Assembly: GCA_031268405.1 (NCBI GenBank)
Contig: JAIRXF010000010.1
Coordinates: 1 to 64,000 of the forward strand
Length of the DNA: 64,000 nt
Direction of reading: 5' to 3'
From: Oscillospiraceae bacterium
GTDB lineage: Bacteria; Bacillota; Clostridia; Oscillospirales; Acutalibacteraceae
This document shows positions 55,333 to 64,000 of the stretch, piece by piece (position 1 is the first letter of the stretch; each line of letters starts with the position of its first letter). A model generated the notes under the pieces. That model searched no databases and was not told the origin of the DNA. It saw only the letters and a list, made by a program, of their open reading frames with translations. Position numbers and translations under genes: made by a program.

Positions 55333-56670
55333 TTACGAAGCAGAATCTTTCTCTCCTATATCTTTGGGCAATTCTTTCTTGAAAATCCTGACTGGCTCTC
55401 TTTTTTGATTATGAAGAAACTCGGCTTTTTTGTAATCATCTACAGTTTCGGGAGTGATGTTGACGCTTTCTATGGTGTAATCCGAGGGAACCGTATACAT
55501 TATATCTATTAAAAAATCTTCCATAATTGTTCTAAGACCTCTGGCCCCGGTTCTTCTATCCAAAGCTTTTTGAGCTATAATATCTAGGGCTTTATCCTGA
55601 AATGTCAACTCAACTTTATCAAATGAAAACAACTTTTTATATTGCTTTACCAGGGAATTCTTTGGTTCGATTAAAATCCTCATCAATGCTTTTTTATCTA
55701 AACCAGATAGCGAAGAAATAACTGGTAATCTACCAACTAATTCAGGAATAAGACCAAATTTAACAAGATCCTGCTGTTCTATTTTGCTCATCCAATCAGT
55801 AATATCAAGCGCAGCCCTGCTATGAACATTTGCCCCAAATCCAAGAGCCGAAGACCCTAATCTTTTTTCTACAATCTTTTCAATGCCATCAAACGCTCCG
55901 CCGCAAACAAACAATATGTTAGACGTGTCAATCTGAATGAACTCCTGCTGTGGGTGCTTTCTTCCGCCTTGAGGTGGCACATTCGAAATAGTTCCCTCCA
56001 AAATCTTCAGTAAAGCCTGTTGAACTCCCTCTCCGCTTACATCTCTGGTTATAGATGGATTTTCTGATTTTCTTGCAATTTTATCTATTTCGTCGATATA
56101 AATGATTCCGCGCTCAGCCTTTTGAACATCGAAATCTGCAGCCTGAAGTAGGCGTAATAAAATATTTTCGACATCCTCCCCTACATAACCAGCCTCCGTT
56201 AGTGTGGTGGCATCAGTAATCGCAAAAGGAACATCCAGAGCATTCGCCAAAGTTTGGGAAAGCAAAGTTTTACCAACACCAGTGGGACCCAAAAGTAGCA
56301 CATTGCTTTTTTTTATTTCAACGTCGTCATTCTCGCCAAGATATATCCTTTTATAATGATTATAAACCGCAACAGAAAGCGACATCTTCGCCCTATCTTG
56401 ACCAATTACATATTCATCCAACATTAATTTTAGTTCATTTGGTTTGGGAACAATTTTAGAATCATCGTCGATATCTTCTTTGGTTTTTGTTAAATTTTCC
56501 TCTTCCAAAATAGAAACACAAAGCTCAATACATTTATCGCATATATAAACCCCGGGGCCCGCTACCAATCTTATAGCAAGATTTTGAGACTTATTACAAA
56601 AAGAACAACAAAGTTCCCTTTCTTTAATTTTATTAGTCTTATTCTTATCTTTGCCAGACATTAAAAACAC
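55333..56670 (-). CDS. clpX: ATP-dependent Clp protease ATP-binding subunit ClpX
   Basis: 445-residue ClpX unfoldase. N-terminal C4 zinc domain (CCSFCNKSQ ... [10 protein letters not shown]), Walker [13 protein letters not shown], Walker [16 protein letters not shown], pore loop [18 protein letters not shown] and C-terminal [15 protein letters not shown]. The last ~30 residues after DDYKKAEF are a variable tail. It follows clpP by five bases, a normal operon. Partner ClpP is upstream. Confidence 0.97.
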   Translation of the reverse strand: MFLMSGKDKNKTNKIKERELCCSFCNKSQNLAIRLVAGPGVYICDKCIELCVSILEEENLTKTKEDIDDDSKIVPKPNELKLMLDEYVIGQDRAKMSLSVAVYNHYKRIYLGENDDVEIKKSNVLLLGPTGVGKTLLSQTLANALDVPFAITDATTLTEAGYVGEDVENILLRLLQAADFDVQKAERGIIYIDEIDKIARKSENPSITRDVSGEGVQQALLKILEGTISNVPPQGGRKHPQQEFIQIDTSNILFVCGGAFDGIEKIVEKRLGSSALGFGANVHSRAALDITDWMSKIEQQDLVKFGLIPELVGRLPVISSLSGLDKKALMRILIEPKNSLVKQYKKLFSFDKVELTFQDKALDIIAQKALDRRTGARGLRTIMEDFLIDIMYTVPSDYTIESVNITPETVDDYKKAEFLHNQKREPVRIFKKELPKDIGEKDSAS

Positions 56671-56675
56671 CCACC

Positions 56676-57257
56676 TTACCGGCTTTCTGCCACTTTATCC
56701 ACAACTCCATAATTTACAGCCTCCTCAGCTGTCATAAAATTATCACGTTCCATATCTTCCATTACTTTTTTAAGTGGCTGGCCAGTATTTTCAGACATTG
56801 CTTTACCCAACCTTTCCTTTGTTTGTATTATATGTTGGGCGTGTATCATAATATCAGTGGCCTGACCAGAAGCACCTCCACTCGGTTGATGAATCATTAC
56901 AGTACCATTGATTAGACAAGATCTCTTGCCTTTAGCACCTGCTGCTAAAAGAAAGGCCCCCATACTAGCAGCAAGCCCCATACACGTAGTTCTAACATCA
57001 GATTTGATATATCTCATAGTATCATAAATGGCCAACCCATCTGTCACCGATCCTCCAGGACTATTTATATAAAGATCGATGTCTTTATCGGGATCTTGCC
57101 CTTCAAGATAAAGGAGCTGTGCAACCACCAGGGTTGCTGAAGTGGTATTTACCTCTCCGCTCAACATTACTATCCTGTCGTTTAAAAGCCTGGAAAAAAT
57201 ATCATAAGAACGCTCACCGCGATTTGTCTGCTCCACTACGTAGGGTACTAAATTCAT
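56676..57257 (-). CDS. clpP: ATP-dependent Clp protease proteolytic subunit
   Basis: 193-residue serine protease. Catalytic Ser in [14 protein letters not shown], His in [12 protein letters not shown] and Asp in [25 protein letters not shown]-like block is [19 protein letters not shown]. Works with ClpX and ClpC, both in this window. GGAGG lies before ATG 57257. Confidence 0.97.
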   Translation of the reverse strand: MNLVPYVVEQTNRGERSYDIFSRLLNDRIVMLSGEVNTTSATLVVAQLLYLEGQDPDKDIDLYINSPGGSVTDGLAIYDTMRYIKSDVRTTCMGLAASMGAFLLAAGAKGKRSCLINGTVMIHQPSGGASGQATDIMIHAQHIIQTKERLGKAMSENTGQPLKKVMEDMERDNFMTAEEAVNYGVVDKVAESR

Positions 57258-57684
57258 AACTGGGTCCTCCTAAATATGTCTATAATAAAGTAAACAGCAA
57301 GGAAGATTAATCATTAATATTAACTAAATTCCAAACCATTATACGAATGACGATAAAACAATCTAAAACTACAAATTAATTCTCAATTCAACAAAACAAA
57401 AAACTCATTAAATTCTTTTCTGATTTATATCATTATAGAGTCAAGTAAAAAATATCAAACAACTAAATTTGTAAATTCTAGAGTTCTTGAAGCACAATTA
57501 AATCATGTTCAGAAATGCTAAACGACTGTTCAATTGTGAGAATAAAAAGCACTTAAATATTCCGGCAACACCTCACTTTTAAACTTATTATAAAAATAGT
57601 AAAAAATACTAAATTTTATTCAATAATCTTTTAAATCAGCAATCTTTTAAATCAACAAAAATAATCTATTGGAAAATTTTCACA
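57258..57684. other. intergenic tig / clpP
   Basis: 427 AT-rich bases. A direct repeat AATCTTTTAAATCA occurs twice near 57626-57655. No RNA, operator or gene recognised; the clpP promoter is presumably here. Confidence 0.4.
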
Positions 57685-59403
57685 TTATTTTTTCTTTTTC
57701 GTTCTTTTACTTACACTGGGCGGGGCGGGGCTTTTCTTGATAGTTTTAATACTCCTGGTGGGCTTAGCCTTCTCTTGGTTCGAACCCGTGACGGCAATAC
57801 TACCGGATGTTTTGCTAACCCTCGACCTAACGCTGCTGTTTTTACTTTTTTTGACCGCCGGTTTAGCTTGCTCGGAATTGCTTTTCTTTTTGTTGGTTGT
57901 GTTCTTTTTTACATCTTTTTTAACTTCACTTTTCTTGTTGTTAACCTGACTTCGAGTTGTTGTAGCCCTTAATAAATTCTTCTTCGTCTCACCACTTTCT
58001 TTTTTGGTCTTGGTAATTTTCTTTCCAGTTTTATCGTTTTGGTCCTTAGTTGTTGCCTTTCTAGTTTTAGTGGTTTTTGTAGTTGTAGTTCTCTTTTTTC
58101 TGGTTCGGGAAATCTTTTTCTTTTCTACATTTTCAGCGTTTTCAATTAAAAAATCGTATACTTTTTTTTGAATTAAGCCAGAAGCAAAATCCGAAGTCTT
58201 AGAAGTAGATTCTATCTTCTCTGGAGTATATCCCTCTTTGAGCATTTGATCACATTTATTTCTTACATCTTCTTTGGTTATCGATATATTTTCAAGTTCA
58301 GATATTTCTCCAATAGCCAAACCAACTTTGATCTGATGAGTAGCTGAACCGATTAAATCCTCGTTTAATTTTTCAGCATTAATATTGCTGTACTCTAAAT
58401 AAGTATCGATATCTAATCCCATGGAATCTAAGTGCTTCTTAAAATATTCAAAATTCTTTTCAAATCTTTTTTTTATCATAACATCTGGAATTTCAGCACT
58501 AACTAAACTTTCCAGTTGCTGCGACAACTCATTTTCCATTTTTGTGCGATTTTCAGCCCTTTTAACATCTCGAATTTCTTGTTTTAAAAATTCTCTGTAC
58601 TCATCAATCGAATCAAACTCACTTACATCTTTCACAAATTCGTCGTCAATCTCGGGCATTTCTAGAGCTTGAATTTTTTTAATATTTACCTTAAAATTAG
58701 CAATTTTGCCCCTTATTTTTTTAACAGGATAACCAGCCGGAAATTTCACAGTAAATTCAAAATTTTCCCCCAATTTATGACCAACTATATTATTTTCAAA
58801 TCCTTCTACAAACTGTGAACTTCCCAATTTCAAATTAAAATTACTGGCTTTACCATCTTCCAGTGGTTCACCATCTATAAATCCTTCAAAATCAATGATA
58901 ACCGTATCTCCAATTTTTGCCGGCTTATCTTCAACTGTAACAAGTCTTGCATTTTGCTCTGCAACTTTAGAAATTTCTAAATCTATATCTTTTTCACTAA
59001 CCTCGAGAGACATTTGTGTAACTTTGAGGCCCTTGTACTCACCCAGCTTAACATCTGGTTTCACAGTAACCTTGACTTTAAAAATAAGCCCTTCTTCTTT
59101 TTCCGCCTTCACAAGTTTAAAATCTGAACCACTATCTATGACGGATAGTTTGGATTCCTTTATGGCTTCATTTAATGCATACGAATAAACAACATGTATG
59201 GCTTCTTCAAAAAATACCTTGTCACCGTAACATTTTTCAACAAAAGCTCTGGGGGCTTTTCCTTTTCTGAATCCAGGTAAAGTTATATTCTTAACTTTTT
59301 TCTTGTAAGCTATTTCAAGTGCTTCCTCAAAAAGTTGAGGACTGACCTCCACTTCAAGCTCATATTCATTGGCATCAATTTTATCAAGCGACTTTAAACC
59401 CAT
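57685..59403 (-). CDS. tig: trigger factor with long basic C-terminal tail
   Basis: 572-residue ribosome-bound chaperone. N-terminal ribosome-binding domain with signature LPGFRKGKAPRAFVE, PPIase domain (about 150-245; KIGDTVIIDFEGFIDGEPLEDG in part), C-terminal chaperone domain (about 250-425). A further ~145 residues follow, almost only Lys, Arg, Thr, Ser, Asn and Gln with repeats such as RTRKKRTTTTKTTKTRKATT and ending SKRTKKKK. Usual length is about 430, so the tail is extra. It resembles histone-H1/HU-like or RNA-binding tails. It is in frame and not interrupted. Start ATG 59403 with GGAGG upstream; tig-clpP-clpX is the classical order. Confidence 0.93.
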   Translation of the reverse strand: MGLKSLDKIDANEYELEVEVSPQLFEEALEIAYKKKVKNITLPGFRKGKAPRAFVEKCYGDKVFFEEAIHVVYSYALNEAIKESKLSVIDSGSDFKLVKAEKEEGLIFKVKVTVKPDVKLGEYKGLKVTQMSLEVSEKDIDLEISKVAEQNARLVTVEDKPAKIGDTVIIDFEGFIDGEPLEDGKASNFNLKLGSSQFVEGFENNIVGHKLGENFEFTVKFPAGYPVKKIRGKIANFKVNIKKIQALEMPEIDDEFVKDVSEFDSIDEYREFLKQEIRDVKRAENRTKMENELSQQLESLVSAEIPDVMIKKRFEKNFEYFKKHLDSMGLDIDTYLEYSNINAEKLNEDLIGSATHQIKVGLAIGEISELENISITKEDVRNKCDQMLKEGYTPEKIESTSKTSDFASGLIQKKVYDFLIENAENVEKKKISRTRKKRTTTTKTTKTRKATTKDQNDKTGKKITKTKKESGETKKNLLRATTTRSQVNNKKSEVKKDVKKNTTNKKKSNSEQAKPAVKKSKNSSVRSRVSKTSGSIAVTGSNQEKAKPTRSIKTIKKSPAPPSVSKRTKKKK

Positions 59404-59583
59404 TACTAATCCTCCTAAAATCCCGCAGGCTTGACGATATAAAAATTAACCTTTCAAATTCGTTACCAAATTCCCAAAACATAAATTAAACAAAACTTTC
59501 AAAAATAAAATTCAACAAAAATCCTCAGGGTAATTGTACCATCACTGCGCCCTTAGGTCAAGTTTGATGAAAACACCATATGT

Positions 59584-59630
59584 AAAATTTTCTCTCTGGC
59601 AAATTTTAAAAACGCAAGAGAGAAAATTTT
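59584..59630 (-). terminator. perfect 13-bp hairpin downstream of the 776-residue secreted protein
   Basis: AAAATTTTCTCTC (59584-59596) and GAGAGAAAATTTT (59618-59630) pair fully with a 21-base loop, giving a U-rich end on either strand. It lies 33 bases after the stop at 59664 and is a good Rho-independent terminator. Confidence 0.75.
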
Positions 59631-59663
59631 TATACTTTTACAAGTCAAAAACTAGAATTTTAC

Positions 59664-61994
59664 TTACATAGCTCTATATTTTTTAAATGCCTCATTCCAA
59701 CCCATAAGACAAGATCTAAAAAAATCTATTTTATTATTTTCTTGGGCATTAAAAACATGCGACCCGGGATTGACTATAACGTGTAATCCAGATAACGCTG
59801 CAATAAACGCATTCTCCGGTGAAAACAAAGCGTTTAAAATATCTTCGTATTTATTCCCATATGCACCTCCACCCAAAAATGTAGGCATTAAAATTCGTTG
59901 GGGATTAATAATTTTACCATCATCTCCCGTTCCAACGTCGTTTGAAAATACAGAATTTGCCGCAAATAAAAAGGTGCCGAAATAATTATAACTAAGCAAC
60001 GCTTTAGAATTAAGACGGCTTACATGATCGCCGTTAGATTTTTTTATGTTAAGTGCAGAAGATAAAACTACATTTATTTTTTTTCTATCTGCAGGATAAA
60101 TCGTTGTGTATAAATCTGGATTTTCCACAAAACCATGGGCATTTTTTTTAAATTTTTTGAATAAATTAAAATAAACCGGGGCTCTTTCTATATAAGGAAT
60201 TTGAATTTTAAACATAGCTCCGTATAAATTATTTGGAAGATTTTTTGTATTTTTTATAACACTGTTATACATAGAGTTCACTTCATTTTCGGAATAACCG
60301 GCCGCAAGCAACTTATTTTTTAAGGCTCCAAAAATCTGCATATTATTTAATCGTCCTGTTATTGCAATATTAAATATTAGTGGATTAACTTGTAAATGAC
60401 CATTTAAAAATAATCCATTTCCCAAAAAACAATACGGATTCATATTGGGAGTACGCTGTTTAAAAACTGCTAAAATCATCGCGGCGATCGCAGGGCCTTG
60501 GGTGTTGTCTGACGATGTTCTTTGATCAATTCTGCCAACAGGAGAAAAATCTTTACTATCTGTATCAACGCCATTCGCACCAACCGCCGCCATGACAACC
60601 GCACCATCTATCCAGGCTAAACAAGATCTACAATCATTACCATTGGGTAAAATTGTTAATCTCGCTTCGCCGCTATTTCTTTGTTTTCCTTCTAAAATTT
60701 TTAAAAACTCCGAATTTAGTGTGTTGTAAAGATATCCCACGCTATGCGTACAATGTATACCCAATTCATGGGAATTCGAAGAAAGACGAGAACTCTCATC
60801 TTTATTTGTATTAAAGTCGTTAACTTTATAAACAGAATCTGGGCCAAAATACACGTCGTCCGGCAACGAAACAGGTTGCCATATTCCAGGCGAGGAGACT
60901 ATTTCTCCTGAAGAATCTAAATTAACTTTTTTAGTAACCAAACCTTCTATTTTAATCATACCTTGTTTTAAACTAAGAGAATCTTGAGTTGTTGCCCTTC
61001 TGACTAGGAATTTATTCATAAAACTAACATAACTGTGAAAAATAACGTGAGCAAATTGTACGTTTCCATTATTTATTAATTTAAAAGTTACAACACAAAA
61101 ATAACCTTTATTTTCATCCACATATTGCTGCTGTTCTTCGTAATATCTACTCTGATTAACAAAAATTTCAATTTCCTCATTCCCTGATGAATCCAAAAAA
61201 CTGGGAATTATTAAATCGCCATTTTTCTCGTAAATATTTTTGGCGTTTACATCCCTCTTTACTTCATTGTACCCTTTGTAACCTCCGGGATGAAAAGAGG
61301 GGTCGGGCTCATAAAGTTTATCGGTCTTTACAAAAGGGGAATTCATATTGGCAATTGCGTCATTGCATTGGGGAACAGGAATATTAGCTGGAAATTGGCC
61401 AAAAGTAGCCGCCTGAATTTGCGGAGCAACATGTTGAGTTCCATCTAGATCTATTAGTCTTAAAAAAGCAGAGCTCCCATTAAACTTAATAGAAACATAT
61501 CCATTGATTATTCCAAATACCTCTACTACGCTAGACTTAAAAATAAAATCTTGAGTTTGATAAATACCCATATTAAAAGAAAAATTATTTTCGCAATTTC
61601 TAGCCATATAAACTCGGGCTGTTGTGTTGGTAACAGCGGTAAATTTACTAATTTCCTTTTTTTCATTACGTTTTGTAGCAGAGAAAAATCTTGTCGGAAT
61701 ATACTCACCTTCCTCTGAATTCTTCAAAAAAGCCCTCTCTGCTATTAGATCTACGTGAGCGATTCCTTTTATTTCCCCTTGTCTAATTGATTTTCCAGTG
61801 TAAAATCCCACGGTCTTTTCACTTGGATCGACTTTGTAAATTGGAACATCAAATCCCCAGTCATTTCTCATGTACATAGCATGATTGATATCGACGCCGT
61901 CTCTGCCCAAAAAATCAAAATATGCCGAACCGGACAAAACGTTAACCAAAAATAAAATGGAAAAACAAAAAAAACCGAACACAAATTTTTTCAT
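59664..61994 (-). CDS. large secreted protein of unknown function
   Basis: 776 residues. A clear Sec signal peptide (MKKFVFGFFCFSILFLVNVLSGSA, cleavage likely after SGSA). No family is recognised. Early region TKRNEKKEISKFTAVTNTTARVYMARNCE has beta-rich character; a mid region holds CTHSVGYLYNTL, RLTILPNGNDCRSCLAW and several Cys; near the end MPTFLGGGAYGNKYEDILNALF recalls the LLGGGAFGN motif of some macrodomain-like proteins, a weak resemblance. No membrane anchor, sorting signal or repeat is seen, so free secretion is expected. GGAGGAGT precedes ATG 61994. A strong terminator follows. It stands between tig and recJ as a single gene. A host-directed role is a guess from secretion and lack of bacterial relatives I can name. 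Confidence 0.7.
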   Translation of the reverse strand: MKKFVFGFFCFSILFLVNVLSGSAYFDFLGRDGVDINHAMYMRNDWGFDVPIYKVDPSEKTVGFYTGKSIRQGEIKGIAHVDLIAERAFLKNSEEGEYIPTRFFSATKRNEKKEISKFTAVTNTTARVYMARNCENNFSFNMGIYQTQDFIFKSSVVEVFGIINGYVSIKFNGSSAFLRLIDLDGTQHVAPQIQAATFGQFPANIPVPQCNDAIANMNSPFVKTDKLYEPDPSFHPGGYKGYNEVKRDVNAKNIYEKNGDLIIPSFLDSSGNEEIEIFVNQSRYYEEQQQYVDENKGYFCVVTFKLINNGNVQFAHVIFHSYVSFMNKFLVRRATTQDSLSLKQGMIKIEGLVTKKVNLDSSGEIVSSPGIWQPVSLPDDVYFGPDSVYKVNDFNTNKDESSRLSSNSHELGIHCTHSVGYLYNTLNSEFLKILEGKQRNSGEARLTILPNGNDCRSCLAWIDGAVVMAAVGANGVDTDSKDFSPVGRIDQRTSSDNTQGPAIAAMILAVFKQRTPNMNPYCFLGNGLFLNGHLQVNPLIFNIAITGRLNNMQIFGALKNKLLAAGYSENEVNSMYNSVIKNTKNLPNNLYGAMFKIQIPYIERAPVYFNLFKKFKKNAHGFVENPDLYTTIYPADRKKINVVLSSALNIKKSNGDHVSRLNSKALLSYNYFGTFLFAANSVFSNDVGTGDDGKIINPQRILMPTFLGGGAYGNKYEDILNALFSPENAFIAALSGLHVIVNPGSHVFNAQENNKIDFFRSCLMGWNEAFKKYRAM

Positions 61995-62141
61995 TAATAT
62001 ACTCCTCCGCCCGATAGTAAAATTTCATCAATTTACCTTATTTACAATATTTTAGAAATCGATAATGCTATGTTACAAAATGCTTGCCAATCTGTCAACC
62101 AAATCATTGTACTTATTCTTAAAAAATTTTTATACGAAGAT

Positions 62142-64000
62142 CTAGACAATTGTTTTTTTCTTTTGGGAATTATTTAAAGACAAAAGCTTTTTTAAAATCT
62201 TAGAATCCGTAAGATTTGCTTTGGCTTTTGGGTTTAAAATTTCTATACTAACGGCATTGCCAGCTGCTTTAATTTTTATAATATCTAATTCTGCAAAAAC
62301 ATCTAATATGAACATAAATTTTATAAAATTTATGCCATCAAATTCTCTGAAAATATTCTCAATTGTCTTTCCACGAATATTAATTTTTTGAAAACGTTTG
62401 TACACATAAATAAACTCATCTCTGCTCGGTGCAAATTTTGAATAATCCTCTCTTATGGCTAAATTTTTGTATATATCGTGACTAATTCCTTCATATATTT
62501 TTTGCTCTTTCATAATCAAATCAATATCTGTATTGCACGGACGTATATCTTTTATGGATATACAAAGAGTATTTTGCCCTCTAAACTTAGAAGCAAATAT
62601 AGTAAAAGCTATATCAACAGTATCGCCTATTTGATACCCAAATTCTTGGGGCATAACAGAAAACTGCATAGCATTTACAATATTTTCGTTTTTTGTAAAA
62701 CTAATTTTAAGATGTTTTGAACCCCCAACCGCACAGATATTAATAATAGTTAAATCGTACATACAAAAAACAGGTACGGGATTTTTGTGACCAAATGGCT
62801 CTAAGATTTTTAATTCTTCAATTAACGAAATATTTATATCCTCTGGTTTTAATTCACAATCAATTTCTATTCTTGAAAAAGTAGATTCTCTTAATTCTCT
62901 TGCAAAATAATTCATTCTTTGTCTAAATTCATCTATTTTACTGGTTTCTATATCAAAACCAACAGCCATGGGATGCCCGCCGAATCTGTTTAAAATATCG
63001 GAACAATTTTTTACGGCATCCACGAGTGAAAATCCTTCTATGCTTCTTCCAGAACCTCTAGCAAAACTCCCATCGGTACTTATAACTATGCAGGGTTTTC
63101 CGTATTGTAAAGAAAGTCTCGATGCAACTATTCCTATTACTCCGATGTGCCAACCCTCACAAACCACTACAATCACTGGATCAAACTTACACAAAAAATC
63201 AAGATTAATTTGCTCAGAAGCTTGCTTGGTTATATCGCTTTCTATAATTTTTCTGAGTGAATTTTGTTTATCAAGCTCTTTTGCCAGCTTTAAAGCCTTT
63301 TGCGAATCATCAGAAAGAAGTAATTCCAAAGCAATCTCTGGAGAAGTAAGCCTTCCGCAAGCGTTGATTCTGGGCACCACCAGAAAAGCAATATCTTGCG
63401 AGTTTATTTTCTTATTGGATAAATTTGAGCTGCGAAGAAGAGCAGAAATTCCGGGCTTCTTTGAATTTTCAATATATTTTAATCCCAATTTCACGATAAA
63501 ACGATTCGAAGACTTAATATCAACAAGATCACCTATTGTTCCTATAGCTGCAAAATCTATGTAATTGATTAGTAAATCGTTTCTTTCTTTTGAATTCTCT
63601 CCAAAAGCCATAACTAATAAAAGTGCAAGACCAGCTCCGCAAAAATCCTTAAATTGACTCTCACAATCAGTTTGATAGGGGTTGACTATGGCAAAAGCAT
63701 TTGGTAAAATTTTGTGAGGTCTGTGATGATCAGTTACAATCACTTCTACGCCCAAACTTGCCGCAAAAGTTATTTCTTCCACTGCACAAATTCCATTATC
63801 CACTGTAATTATCAGCTTTACCCCTCTTTGGCTAATTCTCTTTATAACAGAACAACTCATGCCATATCCTTCATTCTCGCGTTGCGGAACATAATATTCG
63901 ACATTGGCGTTTTTTTGCTTTAAAAAAGAATAAAGAAGCGCTGTGGCTGTAATCCCATCTGCATCGTAATCTCCAAAAACACATATCATTTCACCAATCT
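62142..64000 (-). CDS. recJ: single-stranded-DNA exonuclease RecJ, 5' end outside window
   Basis: At least 615 residues, 5'-to-3' ssDNA exonuclease in recombination and mismatch repair. DHH motifs: VFGDYDADGITATALL, ITVDNGICA, VIVTDHHRP, VNPYQTDCESQFKDFCGAGLALL in part; DHHA1 with GRSIEGFSLVDAV and NRFGGHPMAVGF; then an OB-fold domain and a C-terminal domain. The first Met in view is at 63989, but the frame is open to the window end and RecJ normally has about 70 more residues before this point, so the gene is cut by the window edge. Confidence 0.93.
   Translation of the reverse strand, partial: IGEMICVFGDYDADGITATALLYSFLKQKNANVEYYVPQRENEGYGMSCSVIKRISQRGVKLIITVDNGICAVEEITFAASLGVEVIVTDHHRPHKILPNAFAIVNPYQTDCESQFKDFCGAGLALLLVMAFGENSKERNDLLINYIDFAAIGTIGDLVDIKSSNRFIVKLGLKYIENSKKPGISALLRSSNLSNKKINSQDIAFLVVPRINACGRLTSPEIALELLLSDDSQKALKLAKELDKQNSLRKIIESDITKQASEQINLDFLCKFDPVIVVVCEGWHIGVIGIVASRLSLQYGKPCIVISTDGSFARGSGRSIEGFSLVDAVKNCSDILNRFGGHPMAVGFDIETSKIDEFRQRMNYFARELRESTFSRIEIDCELKPEDINISLIEELKILEPFGHKNPVPVFCMYDLTIINICAVGGSKHLKISFTKNENIVNAMQFSVMPQEFGYQIGDTVDIAFTIFASKFRGQNTLCISIKDIRPCNTDIDLIMKEQKIYEGISHDIYKNLAIREDYSKFAPSRDEFIYVYKRFQKINIRGKTIENIFREFDGINFIKFMFILDVFAELDIIKIKAAGNAVSIEILNPKAKANLTDSKILKKLLSLNNSQKKKTIV

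Noticed and set aside
56695-56703. Exact DnaA box TTATCCACA
   Set aside because: A single copy inside clpP coding sequence without a cluster or AT-rich unwinding element; not an origin.
57777-57795. GGTTCGAACCCGTGACGG resembles a tRNA T-arm region
   Set aside because: It lies inside the tig tail in a continuous reading frame, and no acceptor, D or anticodon arms can be built around it.

Overview
This window is an AT-rich stretch of a Clostridia-like (low-GC Firmicutes) chromosome. The evidence is Firmicutes gene content and order: dnaG-rpoD, parB-parA, gmk-rpoZ-priA-def, tig-clpP-clpX, murA-ftsQ, radA, clpC, the endospore-programme genes ylbJ, yqfC and yqfD, and strong AGGAGG-type ribosome binding sites. 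No tRNA, rRNA, CRISPR array or insertion sequence was recognised. Several traits suggest a host-associated, probably intracellular, lineage with a shrinking genome: decayed tandem gene copies, operons missing usual members, transporter parts without partners, and several secreted proteins that look like tools for acting on a eukaryotic host. Clostridial endosymbionts of termite-gut protists are one group that would fit; that placement is inference only.

Layout. 1-1610: ribosomal protein S21 and an M24 peptidase. 2152-8525: an accessory locus with an NHLM-type ABC exporter lacking a peptidase domain, and just downstream a 1017-residue protein with an N-terminal Nif11-like leader ending in a double glycine, a long polyproline tract and internal repeats; a decayed partial copy of its 3' part follows. 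9083-17496 (minus strand): ruvX, rpoD, dnaG, an IMPACT/YigZ gene with decayed copies beside it, rpmE, an alpha/beta hydrolase, parB and parA. 18102-35798 (mostly plus): mltG, ylbJ (minus), yqfC-yqfD, a CNNM/CorC transporter (minus), folD, plsX, a HIT protein, clpC, murA, ftsQ, a polysaccharide deacetylase (minus), radA and a SpoVB/MurJ-type flippase. 35787-64000 (all minus): murF, def, priA, rpoZ, gmk, a family-2 glycosyltransferase, three small paralogues with a double-glycine motif, a metal-ABC permease, an Sfp-type PPTase, ligA, a TSCPD protein, a solute-binding lipoprotein, an exported Ser/Thr protein kinase, a shortened glmU, a phosphohexomutase, clpX, clpP, tig with a long basic tail, a large secreted orphan protein and recJ (cut by the window edge).

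Main biological idea. Two loci 35 kb apart encode proteins whose N-terminal regions end in closely similar double-glycine motifs (D-x-E ... V-[S/T]-G-G): the 1017-residue Nif11-leader protein beside the exporter, and a cluster of three ~100-residue paralogues at 42585-44019. Together they suggest a leader-directed export system, normally used for ribosomal peptide natural products, that has been turned to secreting large effector-like and small Tyr/Cys-rich proteins. The exported kinase and the 776-residue secreted orphan probably use the general Sec route instead. Export and host function are inferred; the motifs, gene positions and repeats are read directly.
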